Positions 9,514 to 23,486 of a DNA stretch of 64,000 nucleotides are shown piece after piece. Every line of letters starts with the position of its first letter. Position 1 is the stretch's first letter. The notes beneath the pieces were generated by a model. That model was not told where the DNA came from. It saw only the letters and a list, made by a program, of their open reading frames with translations, and did not search any database. Position numbers and translations under genes: made by a program. Origin of the DNA: Fasciola hepatica (taxonomy: Eukaryota; Platyhelminthes; Trematoda; Plagiorchiida; Fasciolidae); assembly GCA_948099385.1 (NCBI GenBank), contig CANUEZ040000196.1, positions 5,253,001-5,317,000 on the forward strand, in the 5' to 3' direction.

Positions 9514-11890
9514 TTGTGGTTTGGGTGTTCGACTGACATTCGTTCACCCCAACCCTTGTTCGTGTCTCCGAGTGGGCTCTGTCCATGTGCAATGCTCATG
9601 ATTCCCTTAGCGGATCAAACAGCTGTACAGTGCTTCCATAATTTTCAATGGTCCGTTCATTGTTCAAGCTGCATGGAGAATCATATTATACAGATCTACT
9701 CTGCTACTGCTCTATTGCATTGAATGAGCAATCTGTGTGGATTGTTCATAAGAGAATGCCTTGGTTTTATTTAGGCCCATAAATAGAGAAGTGATGGAAC
9801 ATAGGATTGGATCGGTGTTCGAGAATTTGGTTGTTACCGTTCAAAGCGAAAGCGAAAGCCGAAGCCAATTTGGGGATTGTGCTATATCATGTATTGTATA
9901 TGTTGAACAAAACGTTGAGACCCATATCGGATAGCCTTGTGGTTTGGGTGTTCGACTGACATTCGTTCACCCCAACCCTTGTTCGTGTCTCCGAGTGGGC
10001 TCTGTCCATGTGCAATGCTCATGATTCCCTTAGCGGATCAAACAGCTGTACAGTGCTTCCATAATTTTCAATGGTCTGTTTTGTGGTCAAGCTGCATGGA
10101 GAATCATATTATACAAATCTACTCTGCTACTGCTCTATTGCATTGTGTGAGCAATCTGTGTGGATTGTTCATAAGGGAATGCCTTGGTTTTATTTAGGCC
10201 CATAAATCGAGAAGTGATGGAACATAGGATTGGATCGGTGTGCGAGAATTTGGTTGTTACCATTCAAAGCCAATGTGGAACCGAAGCCAAATTGGGGATT
10301 GTGCTATATCATGTATTGTATATGTTGAACAAAGCGTTGAGACCCATATCGGATAGCCTTGTGGTTTGGGTGTTCGACTGACATTCGTTCACCTCAACCC
10401 TTGTTCGTGTCTCCGAGTGGGCTCTGTCCATGTGCAATGCTCATGATTCCCTTAGCGGATCAAACAGCTGTACAGTGCTTCCATAATTTTCAATGGTCAG
10501 TTCAGTGTTCAAGCTGCATGGAGAATCATATAATACAAATCTACTCTGCTACTGCTCTATTGCATTGTATGAGCAATCTGTGTGGATTGTTCATAGGGGA
10601 ATGCCTTGGTTTTATTTAGGCCCATAAATAGAGAAGTGATGGAACATAGGATTGGATCGGTGTGCGAGAATTTGATTGTTACCGTTCAAAGCGGAAACGA
10701 AAGCCGAAGCCAATTTGGGGATTGTGCTTTATCACGTATTTTATATGTTGAACAAAGCGTTGAGACCCATATCGGATAGCCTTGTGGTTTGGGTGTTCGA
10801 CTGACATTCGTTCACCCCAACCCTTGTTCGTGTCTCCGAGTGGGCTCTGTCCATGTGCAATGCTCATGATTCCCTTAGCGGATCAAACAGCTGTACAGTG
10901 CTTCCATAATTTTCAATGGTCAGTTCCGTGGTCAAGCTGCATGGAGAATCATATTATACAAATCTACTCTGCTACTGCTCTATTGCATTGTATGAGCAAT
11001 CTGTGTGGATTGTTCATAAGGGAATGCCTTGGTTTTTATTTAGGCCCATAAATAGAGAAGTGATGGAAGATAGGATTGGATCGGTGTGCGAGAATTTGGT
11101 TGTTACCGTTCAAAGCGAAAGCGAAAGCCGAAGCCAATTTGGGGATTGTGCTATATCATGTATTGTATATGTTGAACAAAGCGTTGAGACCCATATGGGA
11201 TAGCCTTGTGGTTTGGGTGTTCGACTGACATTCGTTCACCCCAACCCTTGTTCGTGTCTCCGAGTGGGCTCTGTCCATGTGCAATGCTCATGATTCCCTT
11301 AGCGGATCAAACAGCTGTACAGTGCTTCCATAATTTTCAATGGTCTGTTTTGTGGTCAAGCTGCATGGAGAATCATATTATACAAATCTACTCTGCTACT
11401 GCACTATTGCATTGTATGAGCAATCTGTGTGGATTGTTCATAAGAGAATGCCTTGGTTTTTATTTAGGCCCATAAAAAGAAAAGTGATGAAACATAGGAT
11501 TGGATCGGTGTGCGAGAATTTGATTGTTACCGTTCAAAGCGGAAACGAAAGCCGAAGCCAATTTGGGGATTGTGCTATATCATGTATTGTATATGTTGAA
11601 CAATGCGTTGAGATCCATATGGGATAGCCTTGTGGTTTGGGTGTTCGACTGACAATCGTTCACCCCAACCCTTGTTCGGGTCTCCGAGTGGGCTCTGTCC
11701 ATGTGCAATGCTCATGATTCCCTTAGTGGATCAAACAGCTGTACAGTGCTTCCATAATTTTCAATGGTCTGTTTTGTGGTCAAGCTGCATGGAGAATCAT
11801 ATTATACAAATCTACTCTGCTACTGCTCTATTGCATTGTATGAGCAATCTGTGTGGATTGTTCATAAGGGAATGCCTTGGTTTTATTTAG
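9514..11890 (+). repeat. Nine-monomer segmental duplication, left copy
   Basis: This stretch recurs at 13323-15700 with a 3809 bp offset. Rare marks shared in order are GTGTTCGAG, GTGTGAGC near 10146, the shortened hexamer block near 10269, CACCTCAACCC near 10391, ATCATATAATAC, CATAGGGGAATG, TTTATCACGT near 10729, CATAAAAAGAAAAG near 11471, and CGGGTCTCC near 11677. Scattered differences include the variable cassette in the monomers at 10359 and 11206. Confidence 0.85.
9937..10358 (+). repeat. 422 bp monomer with shortened hexamer block
   Basis: The hexamer block reads AAAGCCAATGTGGAACCGAA, one base shorter than usual, and the preceding context is TTACCATTC instead of TTACCGTTC. The same unusual block occurs only at 13746-14167, which ties the two copies of the segmental duplication together. 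Confidence 0.9.
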
Positions 11891-12856
11891 GCCCATAAAT
11901 AGAGAAGTGATGGAACATAGGATTGGATCGGTGTGCGAGAATTTGGTTGTTACCGTTCAAAGCGAAAGCGAAAGCCGAAGCCAAATTGGGGATTGTGCTA
12001 TATCATGTATTGTATATGTTGAACAATGCGTTGAGATCCATATGGGATAGCCTTGTGGTTTGGGTGTTCGACTGACAATCGTTCACCCCAACCCTTGTTC
12101 GGGTCTCCGAGTGGGCTCTGTCCATGTGCAATGCTCATGATTCCCTTAGTGGATCAAACAGCTGTACAGTGCTTCCATAATTTTCAATGGTCTGTTTTGT
12201 GGTCAAGCTGCATGGAGAATCATATTATACAAATCTACTCTGCTACTGCACTATTGCATTGTATGAGCAATCTGTGTGGATTGTTCATAAGAGAATGCCT
12301 TGGTTTTTATTTAGGCCCATAAAAAGAAAAGTGATGAAACATAGGATTGGATCGGTGTGCGAGAATTTGATTGTTACCGTTCAAAGCGGAAACGAAAGCC
12401 GAAGCCAATTTGGGGATTGTGCTATATCATGTATTGTATATGTTGAACAATGCGTTGAGATCCATATGGGATAGCCTTGTGGTTTGGGTGTTCGACTGAC
12501 AATCGTTCACCCCAACCCTTGTTCGGGTCTCCGAGTGGGCTCTGTCCATGTGCAATGCTCATGATTCCCTTAGTGGATCAAACAGCTGTACAGTGCTTCC
12601 ATAATTTTCAATGGTCTGTTTTGTGGTCAAGCTGCATGGAGAATCATATTATACAAATCTACTCTGCTACTGCTCTATTGCATTGTATGAGCAATCTGTG
12701 TGGATTGTTCATAAGGGAATGCCTTGGTTTTATTTAGGCCCATAAATAGAGAAGTGATGGAACATAGGATTGGATCGGTGTGCGAGAATTTGGTTGTTAC
12801 CGTTCAAAGCGAAAGCGAAAGCCGAAGCCAAATTGGGGATTGTGCTATATCATGTA
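11304..12856 (+). repeat. Dimer duplication, 847 bp period, between the nine-monomer copies
   Basis: Sequence x equals x+847 from 11304 to 12009, with no difference seen. Shared marks are GCACTATTGC, CATAAAAAGAAAAG, AACAATGCGTTG and the CGGGTCTCC monomer. The CGGGTCTCC form occurs only at 11630, 12053, 12477 and 15439. Confidence 0.88.
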
Positions 12857-13322
12857 GTGTATATGTTGAACAAAGCGTTGAGATCCATATGGGATAGCCT
12901 TGTGGTTTGGGTGTTCGACTGACATTCGTTCACCCCAACCCTTGTTCGTGTCTCCGAGTGGGCTCTGTCCATGTGCAATGCTCATGATTCCCTTAGCGGA
13001 TCAAACAGCTGTACAGTGCTTCCATAATTTTCAATGGTCAGTTTCGTGGTCAAGCTGCATGGAGAATCATATTATACAAATCTACTCTGCTACTGCTCTA
13101 TTGCATTGTATGAGCAATCTGTGTGGATTGTTCATAAGGGAATGCCTTGGTTTTACTTCGGCCCATAAATAGAGAAGTGATGGAACATAGGATTGGATCG
13201 GTGTGCGAGAATTTGGTTGTTACCGTTCAAAGCGAAAGCGAAAGCCAAAGCCAGTTTGTGGATTGTGCTATATCATGTATTTTATATGTTGAACAAAGCG
13301 TTGAGACCCATATCGCATAGCC
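12857..13322 (+). repeat. Single monomer linking duplications
   Basis: The monomer at 12900 has TTTACTTCGGCC near 13152 and GCCAGTTTGTGG near 13249. It resembles the units at 6975 and 9090, so the ancestry of the nine-monomer duplication may begin slightly upstream of 13323. Confidence 0.75.
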
Positions 13323-15700
13323 TTGTGGTTTGGGTGTTCGACTGACATTCGTTCACCCCAACCCTTGTTCGTGTCTCCGAGTGGGCTCTGTCCATGTGCA
13401 ATGCTCATGATTCCCTTAGCGGATCAAACAGCTGTACAGTGCTTCCAAAATTTTCAATGGTCAGTTCATTGTTCAAGCTGCATGGAGAATCATATTATAC
13501 AAATCTACTCTGCTACTGCTCTATTGCATTGTATGAGCAATCTGTGTGGATTGTTCATAAGAGAATGCCTTGGTTTTATTTAGGCCCATAAATAGAGAAG
13601 TGATGGAACATAGGATTGGATCGGTGTTCGAGAATTTGGTTGTTACCGTTCAAAGCGAAAGCGAAAGCCGAAGCCAATTTGGGGATTGTGCTATATCATG
13701 TATTGTATATGTTGAACAAAACGTTGAGACCCATATCGGATAGCCTTGTGGTTTGGGTGTTCGACTGACATTCGTTCACCCCAACCCTTGTTCGTGTCTC
13801 CGAGTGGGCTCTGTCCATGTGCAATGCTCATGATTCCCTTAGCGGATCAAACAGCTGTACAGTGCTTCCATAATTTTCAATGGTCTGTTTTGTGGTCAAG
13901 CTGCATGGAGAATCATATTATACAAATCTACTCTGCTACTGCTCTATTGCATTGTGTGAGCAATCTGTGTGGATTGTTCATAAGGGAATGCCTTGGTTTT
14001 ATTTAGGCCCATAAATCGAGAAGTGATGGAACATAGGATTGGATCGGTGTGCGAGAATTTGGTTGTTACCATTCAAAGCCAATGTGGAACCGAAGCCAAT
14101 TTGGGGATTGTGCTATATCATGTATTGTATATGTTGAACAAAGCGTTGAGACCCATATCGGATAGCCTTGTGGTTTGGGTGTTCGACTGACATTCGTTCA
14201 CCTCAACCCTTGTTCGTGTCTCCGAGTGGGCTCTGTCCATGTGCAATGCTCATGATTCCCTTAGCGGATCAAACAGCTGTACAGTGCTTCCATAATTTTC
14301 AATGGTCAGTTCATTGTTCAAGCTGCATGGAGAATCATATAATACAAATCTACTCTGCTACTGCTCTATTGCATTGTATGAGCAATCTGTGTGGATTGTT
14401 CATAGGGGAATGCCTTGGTTTTACTTAGGCCCATAAATAGAGAAGTGATGGAACATAGGATTGGATCGGTGTGCGAGAATTTGATTGTTACCGTTCAAAG
14501 CGGAAACGAAAGCCGAAGCCAATTTGGGGATTGTGCTTTATCACGTATTTTATATGTTGAACAAAGCGTTGAGACCCATATCGGATAGCCTTGTGGTTTG
14601 GGTGTTCGACTGACATTCGTTCACCCCAACCCTTGTTCGTGTCTCCGAGTGGGCTCTGTCCATGTGCAATGCTCATGATTCCCTTAGCGGATCAAACAGC
14701 TGTACAGTGCTTCCATAATTTTCAATGGTCAGTTCCGTGGTCAAGCTGCATGGAGAATCATATTATACAAATCTACTCTGCTACTGCTCTATTGCATTGT
14801 ATGAGCAATCTGTGTGGATTGTTCATAAGGGAATGCCTTGGTTTTTATTTAGGCCCATAAATAGAGAAGTGATGGAAGATAGGATTGGATCGGTGTGCGA
14901 GAATTTGGTTGTTACCGTTCAAAGCGAAAGCGAAAGCCGAAGCCAATTTGGGGATTGTGCTATATCATGTATTGTATATGTTGAACAAAGCGTTGAGACC
15001 CATATCGGATAGCCTTGTGGTTTGGGTGTTCGACTGACATTCGTTCACCCCAACCCTTGTTCGTGTCTCCGAGTGGGCTCTGTCCATGTGCAATGCTCAT
15101 GATTCCCTTAGCGGATCAAACAGCTGTACAGTGCTTCCATAATTTTCAATGGTCAGTTCATTGTTCAAGCTGCATGGAGAATCATATTATACAAATCTAC
15201 TCTGCTACTGCTCTATTGCATTGTATGAGCAATCTGTGTGGATTGTTCATAAGAGAATGCCTTGGTTTTTATTTAGGCCCATAAAAAGAAAAGTGATGAA
15301 ACATAGGATTGGATCGGTGTGCGAGAATTTGATTGTTACCGTTCAAAGCGGAAACGAAAGCCGAAGCCAATTTGGGGATTGTGCTATATCATGTATTGTA
15401 TATGTTGAACAATGCGTTGAGATCCATATGGGATAGCCTTGTTGTTTGGGTGTTCGACTGACAATCGTTCACCCCAACCCTTGTTCGGGTCTCCGAGTGG
15501 GCTCTGTCCATGTGCAATGCTCATGATTCCCTTAGTGGATCAAACAGCTGTACAGTGCTTCCATAATTTTCAATGGTCTGTTTTGTGGTCAAGCTGCATG
15601 GAGAATCATATTATACAAATCTACTCTGCTACTGCTCTATTGCATTGTATGAGCAATCTGTGTGGATTGTTCATAAGGGAATGCCTTGGTTTTTATTTAG
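13323..15700 (+). repeat. Nine-monomer segmental duplication, right copy
   Basis: This copy mirrors 9514-11890 at a 3809 bp offset, including the shortened hexamer unit at 13746 and CACCTCAACCC near 14200. Differences include GTTGTTTGG at 15441, cassette changes in the monomers at 14168 and 15015, and CTTACTTAGG instead of TTATTTAGG near 14423. It is therefore older than the exact duplications further right, or was later altered by gene conversion. Confidence 0.85.
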
Positions 15701-15862
15701 GCCCATAAATAGAGAAGTGATGGAACATAGGATTGGATCGGTGTGCGAGAATTTGGTTGTTACCGTTCAAAGCGAAAGCGAAAGCCGAAGCCAACTTGGG
15801 GATTGTGCTTTATCATGTAGTGTATATGTTGAACAAAGCGTTGAGATCCATATGGGATAGCC

Positions 15863-17132
15863 TTGTGGTTTGGGTGTTCGACTGACATTCGTTCACCCCA
15901 ACCCTTGTTCGTGTCTCCGAGTGGGCTCTGTCCATGTGCAATGCTCATGATTCCCTTAGCGGATCAAACAGCTGTACAGTGCTTCCATAATTTTCAATGG
16001 TCTGTTTTGTGGTCAAGCTGCATGGAGAATCATATTATACAAATCTACTCTGCTACTGCTCTATTGCATTGTATGAGCAATCTGTGTGGATTGTTCATAA
16101 GAGAATGCCTTGGTTTTATTTAGGCCCATAAATAGAGAAGTGATGGAACATAGGATTGGATCGGTGTGCGAGAATTTGGTTGTTACCGTTCAAAGCGAAA
16201 GCGAAAGCCGAAGCCAATTTGGGGATTGTGCTATATCATGTATTTTATATGTTGAACAAAGCGTTGAGACCCATATCGGATAGCCTTGTGGTTTGGGTGT
16301 TCGACTGACAATCGTTCACCCCAACCCTTGTTCGTGTCTCCGAGTGGGTTCTGTCCATGTGCAATGCTCATGATTCCCTTAGTGGATCAAACAGCTGTAC
16401 AGTGCTTCCATAATTTTCAATGGTCTGTTTTGTGGTCAAGCTGCATGGAGAATCATATTATACAAATCTACTCTGCTACTGCTCTATTGCATTGTATGAG
16501 CAATCTGTGTGGATTGTTCATAAGGGAATGCCTTGGTTTTATTTCGGCCCATAAATAGAGAAGTGATGGAACATAGGATTGGATCGGTGTGCGAGAATTT
16601 GGTTGTTACCGTTCAAAGCGAAAGCGAAAGCCGAAGCCAATTTGGGGATTGTGCTATATCATGTATTGTATATGTTGAACAAAGCGTTGAGACCCATATC
16701 GCATAGCCTTGTGGTTTGGGTGTTCGACTGACATTCGTTCACCCCAACCCTTGTTCGTGTCTCCGTGTGGGCTCTGTCCATGTGCAATGCTCATGATTCC
16801 CTTAGCGGATGAAACAGCTGTACAGTGCTTCCATAATTTTCAATGGTCTGTTTTGTGGTCAAGCTGCATGGAGAATCATATTATACAAATCTACTCTGCT
16901 ACTGCTCTATTGCATTGTATGAGAAATCTGTGCGAATTGTTCATAAGAGAATGCCTTGGTTTTTATTTAGGCCCATAAATAGAGAAGTGATGGAACATAG
17001 GATTGGATCGGTGTGCGAGAATTTGGTTGTTACCGTTCAAAGCGAAAGCGAAAGCCGAAGCCAATTTGGGGATTGTGCTATATCATGTAGTGTATATGTT
17101 GAACAAAGCGTTGAGACCCATATGGGATAGCC
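15863..17132 (+). repeat. Three monomers without clear higher-order period
   Basis: Units start at 15863, 16286 and 16709. The last is unusually diverged: CTCCGTGTGGGC near 16761, GGATGAAACAG near 16808 and GAGAAATCTGTGCGAATTG near 16921. GGATGAAAC recurs only near 61.3 and 63.0 kb. Confidence 0.85.
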
Positions 17133-19674
17133 TTGTGGTTTGGGTGTTCGACTGACATTCGTTCACCCCAACCCGTGTTCGTGTCTCCGAGTGGGCTCTG
17201 TCCATGTGCAATGCTCATGATTCCCTTAGCGGATCAAACAGCTGTACAGTGCTTCCATAATTTTCAATGGTCAGTTCAGTGTCCAAGCTGCATGGAGAAT
17301 CATATTATACAAATCTACTCTGCTACTGCTCTATTGCATTGTATGAGCAATCTGTGTGGATTGTTCATAAGGGAATGCCTTGGTTTTATTTCGGCCCATA
17401 AATAGAGAAGTGATGGAACATAGGATTGGATCGGTGTGCGAGAATTTGGTTGTTACCGTTCAAAGCGAAAGCGGAAACCGAAGCCAATTTGGGGATTGTG
17501 CTATATCATGTTTTGTATATGTTGAACAAAGCGTTGAGATCCATATCGGATAGCCTTGTGGTTTGGGTGTTCGACTGACAATCGTTCACCCCAACCCTTG
17601 TTCGTGTCTCCGAGTGGGCTCTGTCCATGTGCAATGCTCATGATTCCCTTAGCGGATCAAACAGCTGTACAGTGCTTCCATAATTTTCAATGGTCAGTTC
17701 ATTGTTCAAGCTGCATGGAGAATCATATTATACAAATCTACTCTGCTACTGCTCTATTGCATTGTATGAGCAATCTCTGTGGATTGTTCATAAGAGAATG
17801 CCTTGGTTTTTATTTAGGCCCATAAATAGAGAAGTGATGAAACATAGGATTGGATCGGTGTGCGAGAATTTGATTGTTACCGTTCAAAGCGGAAACGAAA
17901 GCCGAAGCCAATTTGGGGATTGTGCTATATCATGTATTTTATATGTTGAACAAAGCATTGAGACCCATATGGGATAGCCTTGTGGTTTGGGTGTTCGACT
18001 GACATTCGTTCACCCCAACCCTTGTTCGTGTCTCCGAGTGGGCTCTGTCCATGTGCAATGCTCATGATTCCCTTAGCGGATCAAACAGCTGTACAGTGCT
18101 TCCATAATTTTCAATGGTCTGTTTTGTGGTCAAGCTGCATGGAGAATCATATTATACAAATCTACTCTGCTACTGCTCTATTGCATTGTATGAGCAATCT
18201 GTGTGGATTGTTCATAAGGGAATGCCTTGGTTTTTATTTAGGCCCATAAATAGAGAAGTGATGGAACATAGGATTGGATCGGTGTGCGAGAATTTGATTG
18301 TTACCGTTCAAAGCGAAAGCGAAAGCCGAAGCCAATTTGGGGATTGTGCTATATCATGTAGTGTATATGTTGAACAAAGCGTTGAGACCCATATGGAATA
18401 GCCTTGTGGTTTGGGTGTTCGACTGACATTCGTTCACCCCAACCCTTGTTCGTGTCTCCGAGTGGGCTCTGTCCATGTGCAATGCTCATGATTCCCTTAG
18501 CGGATCAAACAGCTGTACAGTGCTTCCATAATTTTCAATGGTCAGTTCAGTGTCCAAGCTGCATGGAGAATCATATTATACAAATCTACTCTGCTACTGC
18601 TCTATTGCATTGTATGAGCAATCTGTGTGGATTGTTCATAAGGGAATGCCTTGGTTTTATTTAGGCCCATAAATAGAGAAGTGATGGAACATAGGATTGG
18701 ATCGGTGTGCGAGAATTTGGTTGTTACCGTTCAAATCGAAAGCGGAAACCGAAGCCAATTTGGGGATTGTGCTATATCATGTTTTGTATATGTTGAACAA
18801 AGCGTTGAGATCCATATGGGATAGCCTTGTTGTTTGGGTGTTCGACTGACAATCGTTCACCCCAACCCTTGTTCGTGTCTCCGAGTGGGCTCTGTCCATG
18901 TGCAATGCTCATGATTCTCTTAGCGGATCAAACAGCTGTACAGTGCTTCCATAATTTTCAATGGTCAGTTCATTGTTCAAGCTGCATGGAGAATCATATT
19001 ATACAAATCTACTCTGCTACTGCTCTATTGCATTGTATGAGCAATCTGTGTGGATTGTTCATAAGAGAATGCCTTGGTTTTTATTTAGGCCCATAAATAG
19101 AGAAGTGATGAAACATAGGATTGGATCAGTGTGCGAGAATTTGATTGTTACCGTTCAAAGCGGAAACGAAAGCCGAAGCCAATTTGGGGATTGTGCTATA
19201 TCATGTATTTTATATGTTGAACAAAGCGTTGAGACCCATATCGGATAGCCTTGTGGTTTGGGTGTTCGACTGACAATCGTTCACCCCAACCCTTGTTCGT
19301 GTCTCCGAGTGGGCTCTGTCCATGTGCAATGCTCATGATTCCCTTAGCGGATCAAACAGCTGTACAGTGCTTCCATAATTTTCAATGGTCTGTTTTGTGG
19401 TCAAGCTGCATGGAGAATCATATTATACAAATCTACTCTGCTACTGCTCTATTGCATTGTATGAGCAATCTGTGTGGATTGTTCATAAGGGAATGCCTTG
19501 GTTTTTATTTAGGCCCATAAATAGAGAAGTGATGGAACATAGGATTGGATCGGTGTGCGAGAATTTGGTTGTTACCGTTCAAAGCGAAAGCGAAAGCCGA
19601 AGCCAAATTGGGGATTGTGCTATATCATGTATTTTATATGTTGAACAAAGCGTTGAGATCCATATCGGATAGCC
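17133..19674 (+). repeat. Trimer higher-order repeat, 1271 bp period, two copies
   Basis: Monomers 17133, 17556 and 17980 correspond to 18404, 18827 and 19251. Shared marks are GCGGAAACCGAAGCC followed by CATGTTTTGTATATG in the first unit, and GTGATGAAACATAGG with GCGGAAACGAAAGCC in the second. Substitutions separate the copies (for example AAGCATTG at 17955 against AAGCGTTG). Confidence 0.82.
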
Positions 19675-21707
19675 TTGTGGTTTGGGTGTTCGACTGACAT
19701 TCGTTCACCCCAACCCTTGTTCGTGTCTCCGAGTGGGTTCTGTCCATGTGCAATGCTCATGATTCCCTTAGCGGATCAAACAGCTGTACAGTGCTTCCAT
19801 CATTTTCAATGGTCAGTTCCGTGGTCAAGCTGCATGGAGAATCATATTATACAAATCTACTCTGCTACTGCTCTATTGCATTGTATGAGCAATCTGTGTG
19901 GATTGTTCATAAGAGAATGCCTTGGTTTTATTTAGGCCCATAAATAGAGAAGTGATGGAACATAGGATTGGATCGGTGTGCGAGAATTTGGTTGTTACCG
20001 TTCAAAGCGAAAGCGAAAGCCGAAGCCAATTTGGGGATTGTGCTATATCATGTATTGTATATGTTGAACAAAGCGTTGAGACCCATATCGGATAGCCTTG
20101 TGGTTTGGGTGTTCGACTGACATTCGTTCACCCCAACCCTTGTTCGTGTCTCCGAGTGGGTTCTGTCCATGTGCAATGCTCATGATTCCCTTAGTGGATC
20201 AAACAGCTGTACAGTGCTTCCATAATTTTCAACGGTCAGTTCAGTGTCCAAGCTGCATGGAGAATCATATTATACAAATCTACTCTGCTACTGCTCTATT
20301 GCATTGTATGAGCAATCTGTGTGTATTGTTCATAAGAGAATGCCTTGGTTTTATTTAGGCCCATAAATAGAGAAGTGATGGAAGATAGGATTGGATCGGT
20401 GTGCGAGAATTTGGTTGTTACCGTTCAAAGCGAAAGCGAAAGCCGAAGCCAATTTGGGGATTGTGCTATATCATGTAGTGTATATGTTGAACAAAGCGTT
20501 GAGACCCATATCGGATAGCCTTGTGGTTTGGGTGTTCGACTGACAATCGTTCACCCCAACCCTTGTTCGTGTCTCCGAGTGGGTTCTGTCCATGTGCAAT
20601 GCTCATGATTCCCTTAGCGGATCAAACAGCTGTACAGTGCTTCCATAATTTTCAATGGTCTGTTTTGTGGTCAAGCTGCATGGAGAATAATATTATACAA
20701 ATCTACTCTGCTACTGCTCTATTGCATTGTATGAGCAATCTGTGTGGATTGTTCATAAGAGAATGCCTTGGTTTTATTTAGGCCCATAAATAGAGAAGTG
20801 ATGGAACATAGGATTGGATCGGTGTGCGAGAATTTGGTTGTTACCGTTCAAATCGAAAGCGGAAACCGAAGCCAATTTGGGGATTGTGCTATATCATGTT
20901 TTGTATATGTTGAACAAAGCGTTGAGATCCATATCGGATAGCCTTGTGGTTTGGGTGTTCGACTGACAATCGTTCACCCCAACCCTTGTTCGTGTCTCCG
21001 AGTGGGCTCTGTCCATGTGCAATGCTCATGATTCCCTTAGCGGATCAAACAGCTGTACAGTGCTTCCATAATTTTCAATGGTCAGTTCATTGTTCAAGCT
21101 GCATGGAGAATCATATTATACAAATCTACTCTGCTACTGCTCTATTGCATTGTATGAGCAATCTCTGTGGATTGTTCATAAGAGAATGCCTTGGTTTTTA
21201 TTTAGGCCCATAAATAGAGAAGTGATGAAACATAGGATTGGATCGGTGTGCGAGAATTTGATTGTTACCGTTCAAATCGAAAGCGGAAACCGAAGCCAAT
21301 TTGGGGATTGTGCTATACCAATTAGTGTATAAGTTGAACAAAGCGTTGAGACCCATATCGGATAGCCTTGTGGTTTGGGTGTTCGACTGACAATCGTTCA
21401 CCCCAACCCTTGTTCGTGTCTCCGAGTGGGCTCTGTCCATGTGCAATGCTCATGATTCCCTTAGCGGATCAAACAGCTGTACAGTGCTTCCATAATTTTC
21501 AATGGTCAGTTCAGTGTTCAAGCTGCATGGAGAATCATATTATACAAATCTACTCTGCTACTGCTCTATTGCATTGTATGAGCAATCTGTGTGGATTGTT
21601 CATAAGAGAATGCCTTGGTTTTTATTTAGGCCCATAAATAGAGAAGTGATGAAACATAGGATTGGATCGGTGTGCGAGAATTTGATTGTTACCGTTCAAA
21701 GCGAAAG
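19675..21707 (+). repeat. Monomers related to the preceding trimer but without regular order
   Basis: The CATGTTTTGTATATG mark reappears near 20895, followed by a unit at 20944 like those at 17556 and 18827. A private change, CCAATTAGTGTATAAGTTG, lies near 21319. Otherwise these are mixtures of common variants. Confidence 0.8.
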
Positions 21708-23183
21708 CGAAAGCCGAAGCCAATTTGGGGATTGTGCTATATCATGTATTTTATATGTTGAACAAAGCATTGAGACCCATATGGGATAGCCTTGTGGTTT
21801 GGGTGTTCGACTGACAATCGTTCACCCCAACCCTTGTTCGTGTCTCCGAGTGGGCTCTGTCCATGTGCAATGCTCATGATTCCCTTAGCGGATCAAACAG
21901 CTGTACAGTGCTTCCATAATTTTCAATGGTCTGTTTTGTGGTCAAGCTGCATGGAGAATCATATTATACAAATCTACTCTGCTACTGCTCTATTGCATTG
22001 TATGAGCAATCTGTGTGGATTGTTCATAAGGGAATGCCTTGGTTTTTATTTAGGCCCATAAATAGAGAAGTGATGGAACATAGGATTGGGTCGGTGTGCG
22101 AGAATTTGGTTGTTACCGTTCAAAGCGAAAGCGAAAGCCGAAGCCAATTTGGGGATTGTGCTATATCATGTAGTGTATATGTTGAACAAAGCGTTGAGAC
22201 CCATATCGGATAGCCTTGTGGTTTGGGTGTTCGACTGACATTCGTTCACCCCAACCCTTGTTCGTGTCTCCGAGTGGGTTCTGTCCATGTGCAATGCTCA
22301 TGATTCCCTTAGCGGATCAAACAGCTGTACAGTGCTTCCATCATTTTCAAAGGTCAGTTCCGTGGTCAAGCTGCATGGAGAATCATATTATACAAATCTA
22401 CTCTGCTACTGCTCTATTGCATTGTATGAGCAATCTGTGTGGATTATCCATAAGGGAATGCCTTGGTTTTTATTTAGGCCCATAAATAGAGAAGTGATGA
22501 AACATAGGATTGGATCGGTGTGCGAGAATTTGATTGTTACCGTTCAAAGCGGAAACGAAAGCCGAAGCCAATTTGGGGATTGTGCTATATCATGTATTTT
22601 ATATGTTGAACAAAGCATTGAGACCCATATGGGATAGCCTTGTGGTTTGGGTGTTCGACTGACAATCGTTCACCCCAACCCTTGTTCGTGTCTCCGAGTG
22701 GGCTCTGTCCATGTGCAATGCTCATGATTCCCTTAGCGGATCAAACAGCTGTACAGTGCTTCCATAATTTTCAATGGTCTGTTTTGTGGTCAAGCTGCAT
22801 GGAGAATCATATTATACAAATCTACTCTGCTACTGCTCTATTGCATTGTATGAGCAATCTGTGTGGATTGTTCATAAGGGAATGCCTTGGTTTTTATTTA
22901 GGCCCATAAATAGAGAAGTGATGGAACATAGGATTGGGTCGGTGTGCGAGAATTTGGTTGTTACCGTTCAAAGCGAAAGCGAAAGCCGAAGCCAATTTGG
23001 GGATTGTGCTATATCATGTAGTGTATATGTTGAACAAAGCGTTGAGACCCATATCGGATAGCCTTGTGGTTTGGGTGTTCGACTGACATTCGTTCACCCC
23101 AACCCTTGTTCGTGTCTCCGAGTGGGTTCTGTCCATGTGCAATGCTCATGATTCCCTTAGCGGATCAAACAGCTGTACAGTGC
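21708..23183 (+). repeat. Dimer duplication, 848 bp period
   Basis: Sequence x equals x+848 from 21708 to 22335, with no difference seen. The rare GGATTGGGTCGG near 22085 and 22933 is shared. Both monomers of the left copy carry the extra T, giving 848 rather than 846 bp. Confidence 0.88.
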
Positions 23184-23486
23184 ATCCATAATTTTCAATG
23201 GTCAGTTCAGTGTTCAAGCTGCATGGAGAATCATATTATACAAATCTACTCTGCTACTGCTCTATTGCATTGTATGAGCAATCTGTGTGGATTGTTCATA
23301 AGGAAATACCTTGGTTTTATTTAGGCCCATAAATAGAGAAGTGATGGAACATAGGATTGGATCGGTGTGCGAGAATTTGGTTGTTACCGTTCAAAGCGAA
23401 AGCGAAAGCCGAAGCCAATTTGGGGATTGTGCTATATCATGTAGTGTATATGTTGAACAAAGCGTTGAGACCCATATCGGATAGCC

